Shown here: piece by piece, positions 6,108-11,465 of the stretch
Numbering within the stretch: the stretch's first letter is position 1
Layout of the letters: each line of letters starts with the position of its first letter
Source: an uncultured Eubacteriales bacterium
GTDB lineage: Bacteria > Bacillota > Clostridia > Oscillospirales > Butyricicoccaceae
Length of the DNA: 13,867 nucleotides
Direction: 5' to 3'
NCBI GenBank assembly: GCA_910585875.1
Contig: CAJUIK010000050.1
Span: 1-13,867, forward strand
Program-made: the position numbers and the translations under genes
Notes under the pieces: model-generated
Database searches by the model: none
The model's input: the letters and a program-made list of their open reading frames with translations, nothing else
Told to the model about the DNA's origin: nothing

Positions 6108-6188
6108 CGCCGGCGGGCGCGGTTCCGGTCGCCGGGATCGTCCATTCCGCCCGGCCTTCTCAATCTCCTCTCAATTTCTCTCTATCAG

Positions 6189-6222
6189 CCAAAGGGCCGG
6201 CGTTTTGCCGGCCTTTTGGTTT
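6189..6222. terminator. Hairpin terminator between convergent genes
   Basis: ccaaa-g-ggccggc and gccggcc-ttttgg form a strong stem with a short T-rich loop. It is followed on the plus strand by tttgctgtt, so the T-run is weak. It separates the reductase gene from the facing UPF0317 gene, which ends at 6229. Confidence 0.65.
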
Positions 6223-6228
6223 GCTGTT

Positions 6229-7020
6229 CTAATCCTTCAAGCCGCTGTTGGGAATATCGGTAATCAGCATATGCCCCGGCGCGTGCGTCACGGCGAAGGG
6301 GGGCTTGGCCTGGGTTACCACATTCTGTGGCGTGACGCCGCAGGGCCAGAACACCGGAATTTCCCCGGACCGCAGCTCCACTGGGTCGCCGTAATCCGGC
6401 CGGTCGATATCCCGGATGCCCAGGGCCGACGGGTCCCCCAGGTGAATGGGCGCGCCGTGAACCCGGGGCATGGCCGCCGTAACGTTGGCGGCTCGGATGG
6501 CCTGAGCCGGCGTCATGGGCCGCATACTGACCACCATATTCCCGTAAAACGCCCCGGCGGGCCGACAGGGAATATTCGTGCGGTACATAGGCACATTGCG
6601 CCCCTGCTCGATATGCCGCACCGGCAGGCCCGCCTCCAGCAGCGCCCCTTCAAAGGAAAAGCTGCACCCGATGAGAAAGCTGACCAAATCCGGCCGCCAC
6701 AGGGCCTCTGCGTCGGTATATTCCCCAGCCAGTTCGCCCTGTTCATAGAGGCGATATCGGGGAAAATCCCGCGCCAAGTCCAAATCCTGGGCCAGCCATT
6801 CCAGCCGGCGGCTGCCGGCGTCGCTGACTTCCAGCACCGGGCAGGCCCGGCTGTTGCGCTGGGCAAACAACAAAAAATCATAGGCCAGCGCCTTAGGCAG
6901 GGCGATCAGGTTGCACTGGGCGAAGCACATGCAAAGACCGGCCGTAGGCCCTTGGTATTCCCCTTGACGGATCGCCCGCCGCATCTGGGCGGGGGTATAT
7001 TGACTCCAATCTCTCATCAT
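6229..7020 (-). CDS. UPF0317/DUF1445 protein, N-terminal-half homologue of D-glutamate cyclase
   Basis: A 263-aa protein of the standard UPF0317 (YcsI-like) length. Motifs in order: PTAGLCMCFAQCNLIALPK (25-43), FLLFAQRN and CPVLEV, PDLVSFLIGCSFSFE, NVPMYRTNIPCRPAG, MVVSMRPMTP, HGAPIHLGDPSALGI, PDYGDPVELRSGEIPVFWPC-GVTPQ, and THAPGHMLITD at the C-terminus. In mitochondrial DGLUCY, which turns D-glutamate into 5-oxo-D-proline, a UPF0317 domain is fused ahead of a DUF4392 domain; here they are adjacent separate genes. The bacterial protein is also annotated as a putative hydro-lyase. ATG 7020 is chosen because AGGAG lies 7 bases upstream and the ATGA overlaps the previous stop; ATG 7017 is an alternative. 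Confidence 0.9.
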   Translation of the reverse strand: MMRDWSQYTPAQMRRAIRQGEYQGPTAGLCMCFAQCNLIALPKALAYDFLLFAQRNSRACPVLEVSDAGSRRLEWLAQDLDLARDFPRYRLYEQGELAGEYTDAEALWRPDLVSFLIGCSFSFEGALLEAGLPVRHIEQGRNVPMYRTNIPCRPAGAFYGNMVVSMRPMTPAQAIRAANVTAAMPRVHGAPIHLGDPSALGIRDIDRPDYGDPVELRSGEIPVFWPCGVTPQNVVTQAKPPFAVTHAPGHMLITDIPNSGLKD

Positions 7021-7913
7021 GATTGCGCTCCTTTCCAGTTCCAACCTTCCGTCCGCTGTTCTGCCAGCAGCTTTCGGACCTGCCGGAGAACCTCCAGGTT
7101 TTCCTCCAGGCTTAGGCCGTCCACCGTCAGCTCCTGGCGGCCGGTGACGCCGTCCACGCCGCCGGCGGCCACGACCCGGGCCAAAATCTCCGCTTCCTCT
7201 TGGTCGCTGGGCAATAGGGCCCGGCCCGAGCAAAAGGAGAGCAGCGCCTCGACGCCCCAGCCCCACCAATTGGAAACGCCGGCCGCCAATGGGATATCCG
7301 CCGCCAAATCGGCGCAGATCAAGGCCCCCTGGGGCACGCCGGCGCAAATCTGTTGGGCAAAGGCGCCCATGCCCAGCTCGTTTCCTCCGTCGCCCACGGC
7401 CATGGAGCAGGGCGCCAAGGCCAGAAGCAAATCGGTATCCGCGATCAGATGGTCTACCACCTGACCCCGCATATTGTGGAAATGGCCGTCTCTCCCCTTG
7501 CCCGGCCGTTCAATGGCTATAACTAGGTCGGGCTGTTCCCGCTCCATCAAGCGCCGGCAGGCCTCCGCCGCCCCCCGCTGGGGGAGGATCCCCACCCGGG
7601 CCTCCGGCGCCCGGCAGGCGCAGGCGGCCTGGAGCAGCGGCCCAGACCATCGGTCGGTAATCGCCAAAACCCCCTTGCCCAAAGCGGTCAGGCCGTGGGC
7701 GATGTGGGCGGCGCCCACGGGGCCGTCTGTCTCCCCCACGCCCCGGCAGGCCACCGGAAACCCGGCGACAATCAAAACCCGCCGGGCCTTTGTCAGCGTT
7801 TCCGCCGCTTTCGCCAGATCCGGCGGCGGCAGGGAGGCCAGCAGCCCCCGCCTGCCTGGGTCCCGGGACAATATTCGAGTCAGCCCCTGGGCAAATGATG
7901 CAAACTCCCGCAT
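7017..7913 (-). CDS. DUF4392 protein, C-terminal-half homologue of D-glutamate cyclase
   Basis: A 298-aa protein with the DUF4392 signatures: VLIVAGFPV then GETDGPVGAAHIAHGL (46-74), a central Rossmann-like stretch, AIERPGKGRDGHFHNMRG (133-150) and VGDGGNELGMG (173-183). These match the second domain of eukaryotic D-glutamate cyclase. Its stop TGA overlaps the ATG of the downstream UPF0317 gene, so the two are made together and probably form the two-component equivalent of DGLUCY, acting on D-glutamate in the cytoplasm. A GGGGAG lies 9 bases before ATG 7913. The upstream ~300 bases hold a consensus promoter and a long terminator-like hairpin 50 bases before the gene, suggesting attenuation. 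The enzymatic role is by homology. Confidence 0.88.
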   Translation of the reverse strand: MREFASFAQGLTRILSRDPGRRGLLASLPPPDLAKAAETLTKARRVLIVAGFPVACRGVGETDGPVGAAHIAHGLTALGKGVLAITDRWSGPLLQAACACRAPEARVGILPQRGAAEACRRLMEREQPDLVIAIERPGKGRDGHFHNMRGQVVDHLIADTDLLLALAPCSMAVGDGGNELGMGAFAQQICAGVPQGALICADLAADIPLAAGVSNWWGWGVEALLSFCSGRALLPSDQEEAEILARVVAAGGVDGVTGRQELTVDGLSLEENLEVLRQVRKLLAEQRTEGWNWKGAQS

Positions 7914-7961
7914 TTTTCTCTACTCCCCGTTGTTATTTTTTATATTTTCCTTTTTGTAATG

Positions 7962-8030
7962 AAAAAACAAAAAGACCCGCCGAAAAGACGCCCCGTAAGC
8001 CTGTCGGCTCCGGACGCTTCAGCGGGTCTT
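7962..8030 (-). terminator. Terminator-like long hairpin ahead of the DUF4392 gene
   Basis: On the minus strand, AAGACCCGC pairs perfectly with GCGGGTCTT across ~41 nt that fold further (AGCC-GACA-GGCT apex, flanking CCG/CGG). It is followed by a T-rich run. It is oriented to stop transcription coming from the 8202-8230 promoter. Confidence 0.75.
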
Positions 8031-8195
8031 GCCGCCCTCGGGGAACGCCGGCAAAGGCGGCCCCAGGCGGTAAAACGCTTTGTATTTGCTTGACGTTATA
8101 AAACAATGATCCGCCCGGACGCCGCCGGACGGTCTATGACGTAAAAACGGACGAAACAGCAGGGCCGGCCGCTCTGCAAACAGCCTCCCCTTCTG
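7962..8195 (-). ncRNA. Structured leader or small RNA upstream of the D-glutamate cyclase operon
   Basis: The gene-free stretch 7914-8386 holds, on the minus strand, a perfect consensus promoter (8202-8230), then ~230 nt rich in possible pairings, ending in a long hairpin whose outer 9-bp stem (7972-7980 with 8022-8030) is followed by TTTTT-G-TTTTTT. A further pairing, GCCGCC with GGCGGC (around 8031-8060), lies just upstream of the hairpin. The first gene begins only ~50 bases after the T-run. This fits a riboswitch/attenuator leader, or an independent ~230-nt RNA. I looked for core motifs of TPP, cobalamin, SAM, c-di-GMP, ydaO, guanidine, fluoride, SRP and RNase P RNAs and saw none. The exact transcript ends are inferred. 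Confidence 0.6.
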
Positions 8196-8201
8196 CTTTT
8201 G

Positions 8202-8230
8202 ATTATACCCTTCGCCCCCGGCCTTGTCAA
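8202..8230 (-). promoter_or_regulatory. Perfect consensus sigma-A promoter for the minus-strand leader RNA
   Basis: TTGACA (8225-8230), exactly 17 bp, TATAAT (8202-8207) on the minus strand: no mismatch to consensus. Transcription should start near 8195 and read toward the DUF4392/UPF0317 genes. Confidence 0.85.
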
Positions 8231-8253
8231 GAAAAGAGGCGAGGCTTTCGACC

Positions 8254-8282
8254 TTGTCAGCCGATGCGAAATATGGTAAACT
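8254..8282 (+). promoter_or_regulatory. Promoter of the microtoxin gene
   Basis: TTGTCA (8254-8259), a 17-bp spacer and TAAACT (8277-8282). Weaker than the antisense promoters around it. It would give a ~100-nt untranslated leader containing a cccctgcgacacagggg hairpin. Confidence 0.55.
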
Positions 8283-8386
8283 ATCGGCAAGGCGCTGCTG
8301 TAGGCGTTGACGGTCGATCCCCTGCGACACAGGGGCGAGACTTCTTTAACATACGTCCCCGATGCTCCGGCAAAGGGGGTGAGGCC

Positions 8387-8473
8387 ATGTATGTGACATA
8401 TAGCGATCTGGTCCAGCTTGGGCTGCTGATCTGCGCTGTCATTGGGCTTTGCCTGAACGTAAAAAAGAAGTAA
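8387..8473 (+). CDS. Hol_Tox-type 28-aa membrane peptide, type I toxin
   Basis: The peptide opens MYVTYSDLVQLGLL, continues with a single hydrophobic helix and ends in a basic NVKKK tail. This matches the putative holin-like toxin family of Firmicutes: short polar N-terminus with Y-x-D-L-x-Q-L-G, one transmembrane helix, Lys-rich end. Such peptides insert into the cytoplasmic membrane and are silenced by antisense RNA. GGGGGTGAGG precedes the ATG. Upstream gtcccc (8355-8360) could pair with gggggt (8375-8380) and hide the ribosome-binding site, as in other type I toxin mRNAs. A plus-strand terminator (8519-8552) and a convergent antisense RNA complete the module. Too short for most gene callers. 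Confidence 0.88.
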   Translation: MYVTYSDLVQLGLLICAVIGLCLNVKKK

Positions 8474-8505
8474 CCGTCCCCCTTACCAAGGCCGCGGTTA
8501 CTTCT
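8461..8505 (-). terminator. Terminator of the antisense RNA
   Basis: agaagtaaccg (8466-8476) and cggttacttct (8495-8505) form a perfect 11-bp stem. On the minus strand it is followed by six T. The toxin stop codon (8471-8473) lies in the stem. Confidence 0.85.
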
Positions 8506-8518
8506 AAAAAGTAATCCA

Positions 8519-8552
8519 GGGGATCGGCCGCCTATAGCGGCGCCCCCTTTTT
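8519..8552 (+). terminator. Terminator of the toxin mRNA
   Basis: gggg-at-cggccgc, loop ctata, gcggcg-ccccc, then ttttt. The stem is imperfect but GC-rich. It ends the toxin transcript within the start region of the antisense RNA. Confidence 0.65.
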
Positions 8553-8560
8553 CTGCGTCT

Positions 8561-8590
8561 ATTATACCCCCTTTCCGCGGCCTTTGTCAA
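8561..8590 (-). promoter_or_regulatory. Antitoxin RNA promoter
   Basis: TTGACA (8585-8590), an 18-bp spacer and TATAAT (8561-8566) on the minus strand. Both boxes are perfect, and stronger than those of the toxin promoter, as expected for excess antitoxin. The sequence strongly resembles the promoter at 8202-8230. Confidence 0.85.
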
Positions 8591-8625
8591 GGCCGGCGGG
8601 AGGGCCGGGGCAAGGAGGGTTTCCC

Positions 8626-8976
8626 ATGTCCTATCCCGCCACAACCGTATTTCTCACCGGCCAGGCCAAGCCCGCCCGGGAGGACGCCATCGCCCAGGTT
8701 CACGGGGTTTTTTACCTGAGTCTGGTGGTGGATACCGCCGACAACCGGATTGTGGACGCCCAATGCAACTCCATTTTGCCCATGACGGACCGTTTTGTCC
8801 ATTCCCTGGTGACGGGGTATGATATCTTGAACCAGATGGAGGAAATGGAGGCCCAAATCCGCAGCCGGTATTTCGCCCTGACCCAGCGGGCCCTGCTGGC
8901 CTGCCTCAAGGACGCCCGCAGCCAATACCTGAACCTGCTGCGCCGCTGGGAAAAAAATTTGCCCCCCTCCCCTTAA
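8626..8976 (+). CDS. DUF3870 family protein
   Basis: A 116-aa soluble protein. The N-terminal strand TTVFLTGQAKPA is followed by VHGVFYLSLVVDTADNRIVDAQCNSI (about 26-51), LPMTDRFVHSLVTGYDI and a helical C-terminus (ALTQRALLACLKDARSQYLNLLRRW). The I-V-D-A-x-C with downstream F-V-x-x-L-x-x-G-Y-D pattern is what I associate with DUF3870, a small domain of unknown function found mostly in Firmicutes, often near amino-acid or hydantoin-type metabolism. AAGGAGG (8612-8618) lies 7 bases before ATG 8626, which rules out a longer form beginning at 8584. Its stop TAA overlaps a sigma-28-like promoter for flagellin. No specific promoter of its own is evident. Confidence 0.8.
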   Translation: MSYPATTVFLTGQAKPAREDAIAQVHGVFYLSLVVDTADNRIVDAQCNSILPMTDRFVHSLVTGYDILNQMEEMEAQIRSRYFALTQRALLACLKDARSQYLNLLRRWEKNLPPSP

Positions 8977-8999
8977 CTTTTACAAAAAGCGTCCGATGA
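8974..8999 (+). promoter_or_regulatory. Sigma-28 (SigD)-like promoter for flagellin
   Basis: TAAC (8974-8977), 14 bp, TCCGATGA (8992-8999), compared with consensus TAAA-N14-16-GCCGATAT/A. The CCGAT core is intact. It is the only such match upstream of the flagellin gene and overlaps the DUF3870 stop codon. Transcription would start near 9006, leaving a ~205-nt leader. Confidence 0.6.
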
Positions 9000-9005
9000 T
9001 AGAAG

Positions 9006-9212
9006 TGAAAGCGCTCCTCAAGGACGAGGAGGCGGGGCCGGAGAGCGAAAACGGCCCATCAAACGTTGATTTCAGCCGGTCTGCAGCCGGATGAGATAGA
9101 GAAGGCGCTAACTTTGGCCGAGGCTGGCCAGCGACGCCAAGGCGCGGCGCAAACGACCCCATAAGCCGGGCGAATGGATTTGCCCGAGGTAAGAAAAGGA
9201 GTTTCTTTTTTT
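9006..9212 (+). promoter_or_regulatory. Flagellin 5' leader with CsrA-like hairpins
   Basis: The leader contains ctcctc-AAGGAC-gaggag (9014-9031), a 6-bp stem presenting GGA in a 6-base loop. At the start codon is AAGAAA-AGGAG-TTTCTT (9191-9207), a 6-bp stem with the Shine-Dalgarno as its loop. A third GGA sits between gggcc and ggccc arms (about 9034-9057). Two GGA hairpins, one covering the Shine-Dalgarno, are how CsrA represses flagellin (hag) translation in Bacillus subtilis. CsrA and FliW are not in the window. Confidence 0.6.
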
Positions 9213-11327
9213 ATGCGTATTCAACATAATATCATGGCGATGAGCGCCTACCGGAACTACACCAACAACGTTTCGGCGATGAAGAAGAACCTGGAGAAGC
9301 TGTCTTCCGGCTACAGGATCAACCGCGCCGGCGACGACGCCGCCGGCCTGGCCATCTCCGAGAAGATGCGGGCCCAGATCACCGGCCTGGAAACCGCCCA
9401 GAAGAACGCCAAGGACGGCATTTCTCTGGTGCAGACCGCCGAAGGCGCCTTGACAGAAGTCCATGATATGCTGAACCGTATGGTGGAGCTGGCCACCCAG
9501 TCCGCCAACGGCACTTATGACAACACCACAGACCGCGCCCAGATGCAGAAGGAAGTCAACCAGCTGCTGCAAGAAATCGACCGCATTGCCGACAGCTCCA
9601 ACTTCAACGGCATCAACCTGCTGGACGGCTCTCTGGGCCTGAATAAGGATGCGCTTGCTATCACCACCGCAGGCTATCAAGGCGAAAGCTCTGTGACCGG
9701 CCTGTTTGGCGATCTTCCTGACGCTGGCGATACTAAAATCACCAACACCATTCTGCACACAGACGGCACCAAGGGCGTGAAGGGCTCTTTTACTCTGGAC
9801 TTCAGCCAGATCTTAAAGAAAGCAGCTGCTGGCGCTAATGCCACAGTTGATGTTAAAATTGGTACTTTGACGCAGACTATCGCAGCTGCTGACGCCACTA
9901 CTGACCTGGATGGTAAAACAATTGTTTCAAAATTGATCGGCACAGGCGGTGCTCTGGAGGGCGGGCTTGTTATCAAAGCCGATGGCACACTTGCAAAGGG
10001 CCAAGGCCATACAGCAGCTGTGGGCGATGTCAAGTACACCGCTACCAACAACAATGATGGTACTGTCACCTTTAAGCTGACCGACATCTGCACAACAGCT
10101 GGCGCGTTCGCCGCGGTTGGCGACACTGACGCTGATTTGGCGAAGCTGTCCGCTATCCCTGACGCCGCTAAGAACGCCCATAAATTGAACTTCGATGTAG
10201 AAGTTAAAAACAACGCTACTGGTGCTGGCGCGTTAACCGGTACTGAAAACGTGGCCGCCACAAACATCACCGCTACTGTCAAGGCTGAGGCTGGCAAACT
10301 GGCCAACTTTGTCTTGGATATTGATGTGACCAAGCTCCAGGACGGCATGAAGCTCAAGGTGGGCGACAAGGAAGTTACTGTGGCTCTGGGCAAAAACAGC
10401 GCTTATAAAAACGCTTCTGGCACTAAGCTGGATCTGACCGATATGGAAGCCGCCGATCTCTCTGGCAAGAAGGTTGACGTTCTGGACCGCATGACTGCCG
10501 CCCTGTCCGGCAACAATTATTTCACCGTGGGCCAGAGCGCTGACAACAAGCTGACCTTCTCTGAAATTGCCGATGGTTCTGGCGTCAGTGCGCTTGACGA
10601 CGCTCACAAGGCCGAGCTGACTTCCATCGACAAAATCACGGCTTTGTTCTCCTCCAAGATGCCGGAAAGCAACGCCAAGACCAACATCGCTATCACCCCC
10701 AGCAAGCTGACCGAGGGCAACACTGTGAGCATCGGCGATAAGAAATATGTGTTTACCAAGGACGCCACTCAAACAGCTCCCAGCGGCACCACCTATATTG
10801 ATATCAATAACGCCGCTACGGGTCTGGCGACTGCGTTGACTGCCGACGGCTTTAACGCTGTCGCAAACGGCGACACTGTGACGATTACCGCCGCCGCTAA
10901 GACAGACTCCGCTCCCCAGGTTCTGGGCAAGGGTCTGACCCTGCAAATCGGCGATACAGCGGATAGCTTCAACCAGCTGAACGTGGCCGTTCAGGATATG
11001 CACTCCGGTTCTCTGGGCATCGGCAAGCTGGATATTTCCAGCGAAGAAGCCGCCCAGGCCGCTACCGACAAGATCAAGGCCGCTATCAACACGGTCTCCG
11101 ACGTCCGCGGTACTTTGGGCGCTACCCAGAACCGTCTGGACCACACCATCAACAACCTGTCCGTCATGACAGAGAACATTCAGGACGCCGAGTCCAGCAT
11201 CCGCGACACAGACGTGGCCGCCGAGATGATGGCTTACACCAAGAACAACATCCTGATTCAGTCCGCCCAGGCCATGCTGGCCCAGGCCAATCAGGTTCCC
11301 CAGGGCGTTCTGCAGCTGCTGCAATAA
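9213..11327 (+). CDS. fliC: Flagellin with a large variable D2/D3 region
   Basis: A 704-aa flagellin, the filament subunit exported by the flagellar type III apparatus (no signal peptide). Residues 1-140 are the D0/D1 N-terminal half (MRIQHNIMAMSAYRNY, LEKLSSGYRINRAGDDAAGL, NGINLLDGS). Residues ~584-704 are the C-terminal D1/D0 half (NRLDHTINNLSVMTENIQDA, AYTKNNILIQSAQAMLAQAN, ending VLQLLQ). Between them ~440 residues of Thr/Ala/Asp/Lys-rich beta-type sequence form an exposed, probably modular D2/D3, with more A/T-ending codons than the ends. It has no HExxH protease motif. ATG 9213 is chosen over 9174 because AAGGAG precedes it. Its many lysines are plausible targets of FliB. The N-R-x-x-E-L-A region (88-94) roughly matches the TLR5-contact segment. 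Confidence 0.97.
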   Translation: MRIQHNIMAMSAYRNYTNNVSAMKKNLEKLSSGYRINRAGDDAAGLAISEKMRAQITGLETAQKNAKDGISLVQTAEGALTEVHDMLNRMVELATQSANGTYDNTTDRAQMQKEVNQLLQEIDRIADSSNFNGINLLDGSLGLNKDALAITTAGYQGESSVTGLFGDLPDAGDTKITNTILHTDGTKGVKGSFTLDFSQILKKAAAGANATVDVKIGTLTQTIAAADATTDLDGKTIVSKLIGTGGALEGGLVIKADGTLAKGQGHTAAVGDVKYTATNNNDGTVTFKLTDICTTAGAFAAVGDTDADLAKLSAIPDAAKNAHKLNFDVEVKNNATGAGALTGTENVAATNITATVKAEAGKLANFVLDIDVTKLQDGMKLKVGDKEVTVALGKNSAYKNASGTKLDLTDMEAADLSGKKVDVLDRMTAALSGNNYFTVGQSADNKLTFSEIADGSGVSALDDAHKAELTSIDKITALFSSKMPESNAKTNIAITPSKLTEGNTVSIGDKKYVFTKDATQTAPSGTTYIDINNAATGLATALTADGFNAVANGDTVTITAAAKTDSAPQVLGKGLTLQIGDTADSFNQLNVAVQDMHSGSLGIGKLDISSEEAAQAATDKIKAAINTVSDVRGTLGATQNRLDHTINNLSVMTENIQDAESSIRDTDVAAEMMAYTKNNILIQSAQAMLAQANQVPQGVLQLLQ

Positions 11328-11360
11328 GCAGAACCCAAGCTCCCTCTTATGGGAAAACAG

Positions 11361-11396
11361 AAAGGAGCTGGCCGGTTGGCCAGCTCCTTTTTTGGG
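11361..11396 (+). terminator. Flagellin terminator
   Basis: aaggagctggcc and ggccagctcctt form a perfect 12-bp stem around ggtt, followed by tttttt. It is 33 bp after the flagellin stop. Confidence 0.95.
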
Positions 11397-11405
11397 TAAG
11401 CGGCG

Positions 11406-11458
11406 GCGAGGCCCCGGGGAGGGGGCGAATCCCCTTCGCCCTCCCCCCGGAGCCCCGC
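11406..11458. repeat. GC-rich imperfect inverted repeat downstream of the nuclease gene
   Basis: The arms at 11408-11429 and 11435-11456 are nearly complementary C/G-rich blocks around a five-base loop, giving a very stable hairpin 10 bp from the nuclease stop codon. No T-run follows on the minus strand, so it may be a transcript-stabilising or repeat element rather than a classical terminator. Confidence 0.6.
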
Positions 11459-11465
11459 TCCAAAG

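Larger units (their letters stand above)
8461..8554 (-). ncRNA. Antisense RNA antitoxin to the Hol_Tox mRNA
   Basis: A near-consensus minus-strand promoter (8561-8590) reads toward the toxin. An intrinsic terminator (8461-8505) would end the RNA inside the last codons of the toxin gene, giving ~90-95 nt fully complementary to the toxin mRNA 3' region. This is the TxpA/RatA-type arrangement of 3'-overlapping type I systems. The start is inferred from the -10 box. Confidence 0.8.

Noticed and set aside
7021..7347. Upstream extension of the UPF0317 frame by 109 codons
   Set aside because: It lies wholly within the DUF4392 gene. The ATG at 7020 has a ribosome-binding site and gives the standard family length.
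6205..7464. Long plus-strand open frame opposite the D-glutamate cyclase genes
   Set aside because: It is antisense to two well-supported genes with recognised families, has low-complexity Pro/Arg-rich sequence and no ribosome-binding site.
8096..8290. Small minus-strand frames in the leader region, including a TTG-started 27-codon frame after GGGGAGG near 8181
   Set aside because: The longer frames include the promoter itself, so they cannot be translated from it. The 27-codon peptide has no recognisable family and a weak start; kept only as a remote possibility of a leader peptide.
9174..9212. 13-residue N-terminal extension of flagellin
   Set aside because: No ribosome-binding site precedes 9174, and flagellins begin MRIQHN or similar; AAGGAG precedes 9213.
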